A stretch of DNA of 64,000 nucleotides from Dicyema japonicum (GCA_011109175.1 RDEW01000021.1:686754-750753), one strand, 5' to 3'. Positions 44,154 through 56,110 are shown, numbered from the stretch's first letter. Numbers and translations: made by a program. The notes: a model not told the origin generated them from the letters alone.

Positions 44154-44919
44154 ATGAAGATTCCTTCCGTTTTCTACCAGCAATTGAGATTCAGAAGGAT
44201 CAACCTACGGAACCCACGTGCGCGACATTTTGACCGTCGATTGCTTGAGGCTGTGACTAAACCCATTCTGGAGCCGAACGAGCTCTCAATGGCGGAAAAG
44301 TGCAGTGTGGGGATAAGAAACAGGCGACTTAAGGAGAAACAAGAGGTTTTCTTTCTATGGCAGAGTTAGCCGAATCACTTCGAGGATTTTCTCGTGGCAA
44401 AATGCAGAGATCAGCTTAATAGGAGATTTGTTGTAGTCTGCGACGTCAAATCTCTGCCTAATCGCGCCTATCAGGACATTTGGGCTGATTGCGTCGAGAA
44501 AGGGTTCACGCTTACCTCCTTCTCTAACTATGTTTACTTGTACCCCACTTATGAGTTATTACTTATAGAAAGGCGATCGAGGACACCGTTCTTTGTAATC
44601 TGTCCCCTTTATTCTGCGCAAAAAACTGTCTCATAGCTGCTGATAGTTTGGAGTTCGGAGAGGCCTTGACAATAATAAAGAACTCTCCATATCTATCTAT
44701 TTTGGGTCACACGTTTGTTTTCTACTTTAAGGGGCCAAAGTGGACGATCAGATAATTAGAAGATCTTACTTTCTTGAATTGGCTGCTGTTAAGGATATTG
44801 GTTACCTCTATGGACAAATTTATTCCACAATAAGGTCAGTAGGTAGTTCACTGATTGAGCTGATTGCATCTCCACAGCAGCAGTTGACTCAAATCCTGGG
44901 ATATTATTCTAAACAATAA
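44154..44919 (+). CDS. MRPL10: Mitochondrial large-subunit ribosomal protein uL10m
   Basis: Starts MKIPSVFYQQLRF at 44154. Micro-introns (44346-44369, then 29 and about 26 nt) give about 228 residues. RNPRARHFDRRLLEAVTKPI matches the family's AxHFxRxxLxAVT segment. Then come FEDFLVAKCRDQLNRRFVVV, LCNLSPLFCAKNCLIAADSL, EALTIIKNSPYLSILGAKVD, DQIIRRSYFLELAAVKDIGY and a final LTQILGYYSKQ; stop at 44917-44919. Order and length fit MRPL10 (uL10m), the stalk-base protein of the mitochondrial ribosome, though identity is low. An N-terminal stretch rich in Arg and Leu with no acidic residues for about 20 positions fits a mitochondrial targeting peptide. Confidence 0.8.
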
Positions 44920-45425
44920 TATGTGGGTTATCTCCATGGTAACTATATTAGTTTAATCCCCCTTTTGTTTACTCCTTTTGTTAGAGAATCCTATTTGCAG
45001 TACAGATTACTAGTAATATCCTTATAAACGTTATAACACTTGCTTAGTTTTTAGTTAACTGCGGATATTGGGGTTAACTGGGGGACACACAGGAAGTACT
45101 GGGGAATTAGATGAGCACAGTATTTTGATCGTTCCACCTTTTTGTGTTCATCAAACGACACCACTGCAAAGTCTCATAATATTTGGTTGAAGTCGACGAT
45201 GTTCCCTTTCTAGGTTAGGAGATCTTCGGCAATGGTGTGTTTCAGACGAAATTCGACCCCCAGAACTTGAGTTATTAGATGAAACTTGGATATCTGAAGT
45301 TCACCATTTCCTCCATCCACACAAGAAAGGGAAGGAGAGGTTACTTCCTTCTTAAGGGGATAAGGGCTGTGTAGTATTATAAGTCATAAATGAAATATTT
45401 TGTCTTCTCAGACTTGGTGACGGAT
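44920..45425. other. Intergenic with one unassigned open stretch
   Basis: About 45218-45355 plus reads RPPELELLDETWISEVHHFL then HPHKKGKERLLPS and stop. It could be a small exon or LINE remnant; not recognised. Confidence 0.35.
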
Positions 45426-45535
45426 TCAGGAGTGGAGAGTGTTAAGAGAGGCTGGGATCACCTGAATTCTGTTTATTTTGGATATGACGGTGGTTTTCAG
45501 GTTCAATAGTAATAATAATATTCTCCAAAAAGCAC
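45426..45535 (+). mobile_element. Non-LTR retrotransposon extreme 3' end, family A
   Basis: Plus strand VLREAGIT and stop, then ggatatgacggtggttttca and an aataataataat tail, nearly the same as the copies at 1.69 and 27.65 kb. Only about 110 bp remain. Confidence 0.7.
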
Positions 45536-45769
45536 AGCTAATAATAAAATGAAAAAATCCCAAAGACCTCAGTAAAGCCAAATTATCTAATCACTAGGAA
45601 GATTTTTCTCAATTAAGTCAAAAATCAATATGTTCTTTAAAATTGTTTAAAACTTATAAAAATGTAGTTTTAGTAAAAAAAATTATATTAATCATAAGTT
45701 ATAAAGTCAAAAAAGTTAAAATTTTGGGTAATGTCAAAAAACTGAATGGTGAAGGCGTTACCTCTGAAA

Positions 45770-48270
45770 ATCGCCATTTAGAGCTTCTACTTCAATCAGA
45801 GCCTCTCCCGTGGCTCACACCTTTTTGAGGCGAGTTTGTTTCCAATGCTGGAGAGAAAAGCGTCCGTCTTCCCTCCCACGGTTCCAGTTGTCTCCACAGC
45901 AATGGGGGTGAAATGGTATTGGTCTCCAAGGGATTCGTATTTACGGATCTTCTTGGCCTCCGCCTAGTCGGCTGCGTCTCCAAAAGAGTGCGTCGGCGTC
46001 AGCGATCGGGTTCCTGAGAAGGTGTCCACACACGTTGCGTCCAAGACGAATGATTTTCCGTGGGATTATGGGAATAACGTCATGCCATCCGGCCTCTACT
46101 CGTCGCTTCTGTCTAACAGACAGGTTCCAATTAGGCCGAAAATCCTGCGGCCTTGAGGGCTCGAAAAATGATGTCATTGAGGGCCGCGTGACGCGGGGCT
46201 CGACCAGCACTTCGGCGGCAAGAGAATGGAAGTAAGCCTTTCGTATCAACGTCCCCGCCGCAACTGCATTTGTGTCTCTGGCATATGTCCAGTCCTAGGC
46301 GCAGTGCCACCTCGACCCTCAGACTGTTTCCGTCAACTTTTGGCAAACAAAATTTGACTGAAATTCCAAGCCCAACTCTCCCCACAACTTGCTAACTCTA
46401 TCAAGCTCCTAGTCCAAGGTATGTCCGGTTGCGTTACGTAGGACTGCTTTGACCAAGCGACTTCAGCTCGCAAGGAATGATAAGTAGGCAGACAGGGCCG
46501 TATCAAGGGGGATCTTAACTCAATGCCCCCATTTCTCGCAGGTAGTTTGCACATTGTCCAGCCCAGATCATCGATTTTGACATTCAGTATTGACTCCGTC
46601 GATCGTCTCAGAGTCCCACCAGCTGACAATAGTGCTCTCCGGTATTCAAAACATAGTGAACACCTCAAAATGTACATCATCTTAGAGATGGAAATACATT
46701 TCTTGAGCAAGAAGAAAGACACATGTTGATCCAAAGATGATACTCTCTTTGTAAAGGCTTCAATTTCATCATCCTTACTGGTAAGGCAATTTTCCAGCTC
46801 GTCGTTTCCAAGAGGGCAGCAGAGGAAGTGTGCCTTGTCCAAGGAGGATATGCGAAAACCTGGAAGTAAGGATCTGAATTCTTGGCAGGCAGCAGAAAAG
46901 CTTGGAGATATGCAGGAAATACTGATCAGTTCCGATTTCATAACATTGACACTTAAACCCAATTGGTTTAGAGCTGGAATGGTTGAAGAAATATCCTGAT
47001 ATACATTCTCCCATGGGCCAGCTATTGTGGCGTCGTTTGAGTACCACAGGTTGAGTTCGCTGTTTATGTTTCGTGCCACTGTGTGAATTGTTATTGCAAA
47101 AGCAAAGACCCTAAAGGGTCTTCCTGCTGAACGCCTGTGCGTGAATAAACGATATCGTTTTCGTAAACTAAGGCTGAGTCCGTCTCATACGATAAGTGTA
47201 CAAGTCGGCCAATCTCTGGAGCTCTCTTCCAACAGGTTTCCAAAATAAAGTCTCTCCTCAGCGAGTTGAAGGCATTTGATATATCAAGCTTCAGGCCTAG
47301 CCTTTGGGAATTATTGTTGTTGAAGTAACTCCTCGCGGCGTGGACTGCTGCCTCGCAACCACCGGTCACTCCCACCCCAAGTTGAGTCGGAAACAGCTCT
47401 TCAGCAACATTGTGGGAGACTCTCCGGGCAGCGATTTTAGCAACAAGCCTTCGAAAGTATGTACTGATCGCAATTGGCAGAATGCCAATAGATGTCCACA
47501 AAAAAGAAGATCTCTAGCAAATTTTGGAATATCACCATTAACTATTCGAGTGAGCAGCAAAGTGATAGACGTTAACAAGGCACGGCCGGCTTCAGCAGTA
47601 GCTTCGGAGGTTAAGTCCTTTACATGGCTTGGTCGCAGTCCGTCCAGACCTCCGCAGCTACTGGAAGTAAAAGACTTTGCTCCACTCACTACTTAAAATT
47701 CCGTGGGAACAAATGCCGGAAAGTCTTCTGGCGTTGTCATGTTCCGCTGGTTCGATAATGGTTTCGGTTCACTCTCTCTTGAAATGTTTTAGAATCTTCC
47801 TGTTTACACCCAGCTTCTGTAGACAACTGTTTACGCCGAAGTACTTGCTCAGCCTCGATTCATGAGTTTTGCTGCGTTGAAGTGTCCAAAAAGGCAGAAG
47901 TATTCTTCTTGATTTTTGAGGCCAGTGAACCGTTACGAGCTTGCTCTGAGGCAGAAATTCCTAGGGTCATAGATGCAAAGCTCAGTAGACGTATCCAAGA
48001 GGCCTGGTCGCTAGTACTGATGGCGTGAGGCATCAGCAGCGGGAATTCGAGCGGCCTTTGGTATCCTCAGTGGAATCTGTCTACCTTTCCGACTCTCTGA
48101 TAGGCGTAACAAAAAGGGTTCGAATTGTCCAGAATAAGAGGGATGACTGAATTCAGCCGGATGACGGCACCGAGTGGGGGATCTGTAGATGGACGGTAAA
48201 CAGAGTCAGATTTGGCCTGATTTGTTTTCTGATTTTCCTTTCTTTTTCTCTTCTTTCTTAGCACCACAAC
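45770..48270 (-). mobile_element. Non-LTR retrotransposon, family B, near-complete RT half with C-terminal zinc motif
   Basis: Minus strand in order: LDGLRPSHVKDLTSEATAEA (RT start), LVAKIAARRV then LGVGVTGGCEAAVHAAR, LKLDISNAFNSLRRDFILET, TGVQQEDPLGSLLLQ, a YSND variant of the catalytic box, LDDLGW-like KIDDLGWTMCKLPARNGGIE and LRSPLIRPCLPTYHSLR. A cysteine/histidine motif CSCGGDVDTKGLLPFSCRRS is followed by RHAALNDIIFRALKAAGF and finally YESLGDQYHFTPIAVETTG. The order matches a widespread invertebrate LINE group with a cysteine-rich segment after RT. Several frameshifts and stops make it inactive. Upstream basic sequence near 48.07-48.25 kb may be its N-terminus. A 3' end of the same family lies at 57.55-57.72 kb, plus strand. 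Confidence 0.82.
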
Positions 48271-48299
48271 GACCTCAACGAGTAGGGTGCAATTTCAAT

Positions 48300-48880
48300 A
48301 ATATTAAAAAAAATTTTTTACAGATAAATTTATCATAAAGTCAAAAAAAGGTCAAAATTTCCGATTTATAAAGTCAAAATAAAATCGCCCTACTAATCAC
48401 AGATTCCGAAACGTTGCAACAGTGACCTTATCTTGGGTGAACCAGATGATATGGTTGATGTGCTTTCACAATGAAAATGCAGCAAAATTATCGGATTTGT
48501 TCTAATTTTAGTGAAACATGACTCATTAAAATGAATTTGATCAGAATTACAAATATTTAAAACTTAACGCTAATAAATACGCCAGTGTAGTTGAAAATGA
48601 GATTTCAGCCAATTTGTGGGGAGAAAATCTAACCACCTGTCTTTAAGCGATTTTTGTCGAGTAGGTAAAATTCAAATTTGGTTGTGTCAAATTAATTCAA
48701 AATTTAATTTTAGGTAAATAAAGTCTAATTTTTATTCACTTAATAAATTTTTTTCAATTCGTAGAGTTTTTGAATAAATAAGCCATCAAGCTTGGTTTTG
48801 AAACAAAAGTAGGACGCCTGGCTACACTAAAAAAACTGCGACGAACTTGAGACTCAGTGGCTTCTCCTGTGACGCAACGT
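48300..48880. other. AT-rich spacer
   Basis: Contains ataaagtcaaaaaa-type sequence, also present at about 45.69-45.75 kb on the other side of the family B element. No gene seen. Confidence 0.4.
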
Positions 48881-48887
48881 CGATTAT

Positions 48888-49157
48888 ATCGACGGAGATC
48901 ATTTTTACAAAAGATATTAAACGTGACGGGTCTTTGGTTCTTGAAGAACCGTCTAATCACCATGAAAGTCACATGTTACGACGTTTACCTCATCACGAAA
49001 AGAAATATGGGCAACGGCAGATATCGACGGAGATCATTTTTACAAGAGATATTAAACGTGACGGGTCTTTGGTTCTTGAAGAACCATCTAATCACCAGGA
49101 AAGTCACATGTAACGACGTTTACCTCATCACGAAAAGAAATATGGGCAATGCCAGAA
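48888..49157. repeat. Two-copy tandem duplication, period 135 bp
   Basis: Block atcgacggagatcattttta at 48888 repeats at 49023 with few changes. Open frames on both strands across it are unassigned. Confidence 0.88.
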
Positions 49158-49164
49158 ATAAAAT

Positions 49165-49725
49165 TGTATGATTTCCCGATCCCCATTAAGAAGACCCTTT
49201 CAATCCTTGGAGTCATCCTAGATCCTCTCCATTCACTAATCAAGTAGACCTGGAATCCGCGAGGATACAAAAGAAAATTGGAATTCTCAAGCCTTCTACA
49301 CACTCTCCAGTATCTTCCCGTCCATCGTTAGAGCTTCTATATAAACAATTTGTTCTATCGAGTTTCGAGTAAGCCTCTGCTGCATTTATTACCCCGTTAT
49401 CACTATCGACACAGAGCAACCTGGAAGTGTTACAAAAACGATGTCTCCTCAGAAAAAAGACTGGTGTGGACACCGGGATTATTATTATTAACCCCAAGCT
49501 TACAATGGTGAGACAAGCACGAACAATCATAACTAATTAATCCAATGAAGGAACCAAAGGGAGAACATCTGCTTGTGCCGACCAATCCATCTTCCAACAT
49601 TTCATTAAATGCTTCCGCTTCCAAGTGGAAAAGAGGGGAGAAAGTAGGAAAATACTATTCAACTACTGTGTCGTGCCAGAATTGACCTTTCGTGAAAACT
49701 CCATATTTCGGATTCAAACCCCGAT
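49165..49725 (+). pseudogene. Non-LTR retrotransposon post-RT fragment
   Basis: Plus strand IKKTLSILGVILDPLHSLI, RIQKKIGILKPSTHSPVSSR, PSLELLYKQFVLSSFE and NLEVLQKRCLLRKKTG. The segment order (SILGV, helix, LLYKQFVLS, LEVLQ) is that of jockey/CR1-type LINEs after the palm. It includes gggattattattattaaccc, an AAT-type run like the LINE tails. Confidence 0.65.
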
Positions 49726-50700
49726 CCAATGTCATCAGACGTTACGTTTAGCTAGAAGGCCACCTACTTAGACGACACCGGGGTCACATAATTAGACGAC
49801 AACTCTTTCTTCTTTCGTGATTTTGAGGTTAATAAATAAAATTAATTTTTGATTAATTTTTGTGTTTTTTAATAAAATTTACAAAGTTAAAAAAACAAAA
49901 ATTATAGGACTCGACATTGGATATACAAAAATCCACACTCTAGGAAGAATGTGGTCGAAAACTGAAATTATAGTATCTTGATCTACTATGAGTTTAATTT
50001 TTAATCGACTAAATGTTACTATCTCTCCTAGGACTAAGGTCAATGTGAATAGAGTGAAGCGTTATATAAAAGATGCTTCACGCGACCCATAAGAGTTAGT
50101 CACATAGCCACACTTGAATCTGTTCAGCCGAATTCTAAGAATGAGTCAGAGCACCTCACTAAATGTCATCATTGNTTTTTAATCGACTTAATGTTACTAT
50201 CTCTCCTAGGACTAAGGTCAATGTGAATAGAGTGAAGCGTTATATAAAAGATGCTTCACGCGACCTATAAGTGTTAGTCACATAGCTAGACTTGAATCTG
50301 TTCAGCCGAATTCTAAGAATGAGTCAAAGCACCTCACTAAATGTCATCTTTAAGGACTACTTTGTAGCATCTGAGGAAAGATTCCGTTGTAGCATGAGAA
50401 GATAGACGTTTTACGAAATTCTTAATGATGATCTCAGGCTGGTAAGGAAAACACCAAGGGATGGTGAAGATCTTAATGTTTTTAGGAGTCTGTCATCAAA
50501 CAGAGGAAAGATCGGTAACCCGGATCTTCCGAGCACGGCGCACATAGAATCATCGTAATGTTTTATAGATGCGACGTGGAATCAAAATAAATCAGAAAAC
50601 TAAAAAATGAAATTAATTTTAATTCTCCAGTTGATCCCCATCCATATCTGAGTGATTATTATTAATAAGCCAAAAAACACCAGGTAAAACTAATTAAAAA
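49726..50700. other. Non-coding with single-N duplication at 50175
   Basis: About 50018-50174 and 50176-50340 are near-identical. No gene recognised on either strand. Confidence 0.7.
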
Positions 50701-51225
50701 AACGCCATCAGGTGATCCCGGCTTCTCTAAGCAATATTATCATCTTTTCCAGATGTCGCTCTCGTGAACCGACACATTTTCGATGACACCGTTCTTCTGC
50801 CGGTTTTCCATTTTGGGTGAATATTCCGTCGGAATTTTTCACAAGGACCTCAACTGGGGTTGCCCTTTTTGGTAGTCCTATGATTCTAGAGATTGTTTTG
50901 GTCATATCGGATACGGCGGAGTTGATCTTATCCTTGTTTGTTCTGGCAAGTTTTGTCCCCCAAGCTGCACATTCATACCTTATAGTTGGTTAGATGAATT
51001 GAGTGTATAACGTTTATGATGAACGGATTGAGGATCCTTTAAATTTTTGGACGTGATCAGCTTCCTGTGAGTTTCAACGGCGGTTGGTTAAAAAATGAAT
51101 TGTTCACCGAGACATTCGCATTTCTTCTTCTTTAGGGTCTCAGCCTTTTCAGAAGTTGAGGCTGGGTGAGTTACTGTAATAGCAAGGTTGGAGGGAGAAG
51201 TCGTCCATGAAACCGATATGGATAC
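50690..51225 (-). mobile_element. Non-LTR retrotransposon 3' end, family A
   Basis: Minus strand YECAAWGTKLARTNKDKINS, TISRIIGLPKRATPVEVLVK and CVGSRERHLEKMIILLREAG, then IT and stop at 50708. The tail runs into gcttattaataataatcact on the minus strand. Upstream LINE-like sequence continues to about 51.2 kb with stops. Confidence 0.75.
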
Positions 51226-51226
51226 C

Positions 51227-51870
51227 TCAGCACTGATGACCATTAATATCAAAGAGAATAGCTTTAATTTTGTACAGTAAAGCCATAATTATTAGAAATA
51301 ATCCCGAAAGAAATCCCATTAAGATCAAAGTTAGCCAGAATAAAACAGAAAATTCTTGGTTCATCCACTTCATAAGACAGAAAATTCTACAAATCCTCCG
51401 GAATTGCTTCCTGTGGGTACTTAAATCCCATAAATATGAAGAATGGCATTTGTTTCGTTGTCTCGTGTGTCGAATTGTTGTAATCAAAAACAATTTTTTA
51501 AATGAAGAACATAACTCACAAACTCTCCACTGGAAGCGGATGTGGAGGATATCCATTTTTTTATTGATTGGTTAAATCTAAATTTATAATTTCTTTTTTT
51601 GCCTCTCTACTTGACCTTGTATCCGTAGAGAATGCGGTCTACCAAAAACATATATGACTCAAAACTACATTAGCATGTTGGTCATCAATAACAAAAACCA
51701 TCAGTGTTAATAAAAGCGTGCTAAATATTTTTTTAGTTAATTAAAATTAATTATTATTAAGAAACAATTTATATATTGGAAACTAAGTATTTTGATACTG
51801 TATCTATTCTTAAATTTTATTTTCTTCCAAAAAACTCAAAAAAGTGATTGTTAAAATAAAAAAATATATG
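51227..51870. other. AT-rich; unassigned open frames
   Basis: Opposed open frames overlap at 51227-51575; neither is recognised. The rest is A/T rich. Confidence 0.35.
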
Positions 51871-52640
51871 CAGTAAACTCTCTCAAATATGCCACTCAAA
51901 TTTGCCAATTATGAAATTTGCCAACATTTAAAAAAATTATTTTTATTTTTAAATTTTTTTTTATTTTTTATTTTAAATAATTCATTTATTTTTCAAAACA
52001 ACAAAAAATTATTTATTAACTATGGGGAGAGCGGATGCTGACATTACGGAGTAAGCGTTTCTACGGACAACTGCGATCCCAATTCGTTGCCTTAGCCAGA
52101 CCACTTCCCGCACGTCTTTTCTACGGTGGGTCAATTTCCCCCCGATTTCCTTTAGGAAAGAGGTTGTTTTTTTTTTAATATTTTCAAAAATTTAAATAAT
52201 TTAAAGCAAGCATGTGTCGGATTGTTCCTGTTGGAGGACATTCAATCGTTCAAAAAGTGGAATATTGCGGTATAAAGAAACCACTAAATCAGCTTCATGT
52301 CAGACGATATTCAACAGATTTTCTTTTATTTTTAAAGAGAATTTCAAGGACAGTCAATGCAATATAATGAATGCAGAATCGATTTTATTTAAGTTCAAGA
52401 ACAGAAATCCTAAACTAAAAACTTGTAAAAATAAAATACCCGGAGCTTGATGAAAATGATTGGATGGATTCAATGGAATCAAAAGGTACACTATTTACTC
52501 TAACATTTAAGGTGCTTTATTGAACGATTCTCAATATTACATAAGGCAGAATTTTTAGATAAAGAACTTTTATAGCGATATTGGAATGCGAAAGAACTCA
52601 GTATATCGATCATATTTTTATTAGCACTTTCACGAGAGCC

Positions 52641-52868
52641 ATAATATTTATAGCCCCGCATGTGTAGATGAGTCATATAAGAAGTTAAATATTAGGGATA
52701 CTGTATTGTTTGTAAAAATGGCATGGGAAGATGTGAAATCTCAAATAATTTCAAATAATATTTATAGCCCCGCATGTGTAGATGAGTCATATAAGAAGTT
52801 AAATATTAGGGATACTGTATTGTTTGTAAAGATGGCATGGGAAAATGTGAAATCTCAAATAATTTCAA
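52641..52868. repeat. Two-copy tandem duplication, period 114 bp
   Basis: Block ataatatttatagccccgca at 52641 repeats at 52755 with two or three changes; 114 is a multiple of three, so the frame stays open across both. Confidence 0.9.
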
Positions 52869-53247
52869 ACTGTTTTAAACTTATAGAACTTACAGAATGC
52901 GAATTAGAACTTACTAACATGAATGTAACAGGGGAAATCGTATCCAGAACAGATATTTATGATCCTATTGAAATATAAGAATTTATTTCAACTGACTACA
53001 GATCAACGGAGGCAATTGATAAAGAGGAGACTTAATTGCTATTAGGGAACAAGAAGAACCCGGTTGTGTAGAAGTACATGAGTCATTAAACAAGGATGAA
53101 ATACTTTTAAAATTAAGAGAGATTGAAAATTATCTTCTAGAAAACATTGAAACTGACAATGATGCACAATTCATTACTTCAATAAGAAGAAATAAAAAAA
53201 ATATTAAAATTTCTAATAAGAGGGAATTGAGTATTACTTTAATATTA

Positions 53248-53570
53248 TTTATTAATTAAACCCGGATACACCGAGAAAGAAGTTAAAGTAAACAACTAAT
53301 TAAGTGTATCCAGTTTCCACTTCTACAGAAACAGAGTCCATCCGGAATCAACATAAAAGGTAAGACGTCCATTACATGCAGTTGTGGAAACCCCTCCAGT
53401 GGAGTGGGGGAGAGCAAATGATCCTTTTTCGTGCCGGCCTGGCACTGGGCGCCACCTAGACAGGTGGATCACATGACGGCACTCTATTAGGAAGAGAGAT
53501 GAGAAACAGACAAGCAAAACATAAACTTCAATCAATTAGACACGAAGCACCACATGGCGTCACACGGCTA
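53248..53570 (-). repeat. SINE-like dispersed repeat, family S, full-length copy
   Basis: More than 90 percent similar by eye to 36135-36470, same orientation and same A-box-like start and TAA-type tail. Inserted in the pogo-like element. Confidence 0.75.
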
Positions 53571-53849
53571 TTTTCAAAATCTTAATCACTTTAATACAAT
53601 TTAATTAATTTTTGTTTCCTTGGTTAAAAATATTGTTTTCCTTAAAAATAAAATTTATTAATTAAAATAGTTTAATTACCTTCAAATAAATTAATTAAAA
53701 CTGCAAATAAAATTTTATTATGAAATCTGCCAATTCTCAAATGTGCCACAATTTCGCTGGAACCAAAAGCGGCAAATTTGAGACATTTTTTAAGTGATTA
53801 AAATCATTGACATATTATAATATCTGGGGATAGGAGTTGTGAAAAAATA

Positions 53850-54595
53850 GTGATACAAATTGGCCAACTTTTAATAAGAAAAAATAAAAATTTAATTAAC
53901 ACATGTTTTCCAATTCCTCTCGTGGACACTATACTCAAATTATAAAAAAATGATGCTATTTCATGCCAGCAGTATCAACCATGTTTTAAATCTTCAAATA
54001 AACCAAAGTCTCCAAGCCTTGAAGAGAAATCGGTAGAGTGGATAAAGGTAGTAGAGTATAAAGGTACTTTTTGAAAAATCAATTTTCTAGGTGGTTTTCT
54101 GAATGATGCTTTAATATTTACTAAGGCGTCATTTTTTCTAATGAACAACTCAGTGATTTCAAGAATTCTAATAGATTTTTGGGTAGATTCAAAAGAGACA
54201 CGGATTCAGAATGCTCAAGTTAGTGTATTTTTTTCAGTTTACTATTCTTACTGGAAATTCTTTAGAGAATTCAAAAAATAGTTAACAAGAATCTGAAAAA
54301 ATACGACCTGTAAGCAAAAAAGATAGTTATAACTACAATAAAGAGAACTATTCACCAATGTTGATTATGAACATGAGTTTCTCTAATTTCTTCAATAAGA
54401 AAGCACAAAGCAAGAAAAAACATTTAGGAATTATATTTTTTAATAAAACTTAAGGACATTTGTTTATTTAAGGGATTTAAAAAATTCATTGTTCATTGTT
54501 ATTCAAAATTATTGATTTTATCAAATTGGCCACAAAATTCTAAGGAACCAAAAATGACCAATTTGCGATTGTCGAGTGTACAACATTATTAGGAA
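53850..54595 (+). mobile_element. Third pogo-like fragment, non-autonomous
   Basis: The left side has gatacaaattggccaacttt and the right side (complement) cgcaaattggtcatttttgg, similar to inner terminal sequences of the other two pogo copies. Plus-strand piece KPKSPSLEEKSVEWIKVVEY matches the end of a pogo helix-turn-helix domain. No DDE core. Confidence 0.45.
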
Positions 54596-54609
54596 CGTGG
54601 GGGATTAAT

Positions 54610-56110
54610 AGCTAATAATTTTTTGTTCCTCCTCAAGGCAGTTATATCTAGGGTTCCCCAGTTTTGCCCAAAAAATATCCAAACACAGACTTTGGTGCAT
54701 CAGATGCTTTCCTAATTCCGAAAGTTCCCGATCCATTGTCTCTTTAATCCAAGAAAGGAAATAGGAGGTTAAATCCATATTGAAAGATATAGACATACGA
54801 TTACTATATGCAGGCTAACTGGTAGTTAGCTCTGTTTCTGCAAGACGGAGTCTCACTAGCCTCAGACAGTCTTCATTTAATATGTTGGTTAGCATGTTCA
54901 TCAGTTTTTCAATAGGTCTGAGATTTTATAATAATCCTTCTTTTTCCTAGGTTTTAGTGGTAGTAGTACTCCGTGTCCTATGAGAAAAGGGCTATGCAGT
55001 TCAAAGCATTTGTTTAAAAATTCCGCGATAGTTATTCCAACGTATTCCGAGGCAAATTCTAACAGCTTCCAGAACACCCTCGTAGCCGACCGAACGGTTA
55101 TTTTTCAGCAGACTAAATGCATTGATCACCTCTTTTATAATACCGGTAGACAGTGGATTCAGTGTTTCAGTGAATTGACTGATCCTTGCATTGCTAACTT
55201 GGATTAATGTCCTGAAATTGTGGCCAATATGATTTGCTTTGTTTTCCTGATTAAGTATAGGGCGACCCAACTTGTCACATACTTTGACAGATGACCTTGG
55301 TGATCCCTCGTTAGAAGTTTGACTGCAGCAAACATTCGACTCCCATATTGTGTGTTACTGACTTTGTGTGTTTTTTCATCCAAGTATTGAGTCTAACTCC
55401 TTTGCTTGGTTTCTTATTTGGTGGAGAATTTTATTCCATTTTTTCTTAGAGTGTCCCATTTTGACTATTCGGCAGTCCCAGCTTCAAACAAATTTTCTTT
55501 TGGTCTTCAGATAACTGTCTGATTGTAGGGTCATATAGCAAGGATCTTTTCATGCCATTTCGGCAAGATGTCCCCCCGTAACTTCTCGAATCCAGTAGTA
55601 ATNAAGAATTGACTCATTAACTCCTTTGCTCGGTTTCTTTTTTGGTGGAGAATTTTATTCCGTTTTTTATTAGAATTTCCCATTTTGACAATTTGGCAGT
55701 CCCAGCTTCAAACGAATTTTCTTTTTGTCTTCAGAAAACTTTCTCATTGTAGGGTCATATAGCAAGGATCTCTTCATGCCCTTTCGGCAAGATGTCCCCC
55801 CGTAACTTCTCGAATCCAGTAGTAATATTTTAGGTGAATTTGTGCAAAGGATGTAGTCAATCTGGTTGGACATTGTTAAAGTTTGCCAATTAATCCCGCA
55901 TCGGTCGTCTTGTGTTTAGCGGGATGTTCAATACTCGCACTGAAATAGGCCCATTGCGCTGTAGAAATCAAGAAGGGACTTACGGAAAGATTTCAGAATC
56001 CTTTTCCATGCACTCGTAAGCAATCCTAACCATTTCTTGTTCGAGATAAATTCATATAAAAATCGTCCAGTTCCGCCATGTTTGCTGAAATTCTGCCAGT
56101 GTGGGGGGCA
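54610..56110 (-). pseudogene. Non-LTR retrotransposon fragment, RTE-like endonuclease and RT linker
   Basis: The minus strand at 55.67-55.87 kb reads NQIDYILCTNSPKILLLDSR then SYGGTSCRK, the RNQIDYIL...RS(Y/F)xG end of an RTE-type endonuclease. About 55.0-55.27 kb reads IIKEVINAFSLLKNNRSVGY followed by EG, the start of an RT. The block 55420-55602 is repeated after the N at 55603. Stops and frameshifts are many. Confidence 0.7.

Larger units (their letters stand above)
51871..53793 (+). mobile_element. pogo/Tigger-like transposon remnant
   Basis: The left end cagtaaactctctcaaatat and the right end (complement gtctcaaatttgccgct) are similar inverted sequences. Plus-strand remnants include LDENDWMDSMESKGTLFTL and the C-terminal Tigger tail KKLNIRDTVLFVKMAWEDVK (52.7 kb), repeated at 52755-52868 by a 114-bp tandem duplication. 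It ends SNCFKLIELTECELELTN. A family S SINE (53248-53570) is inserted near the right end. Stops throughout. Confidence 0.65.

Noticed and set aside
46035-47696. Plus-strand frames in the family B element
   Set aside because: Antisense shadows of the RT on the minus strand.
45690-48360. ataaagtcaaaaaa sequences on both sides of the family B LINE, as possible LTRs or target duplication
   Set aside because: Too short and A/T rich, and similar sequence occurs by chance in this composition.
49240-49624. Minus-strand frames near 49.2-49.6 kb
   Set aside because: The plus strand carries recognisable LINE post-RT motifs; the minus frames have none.
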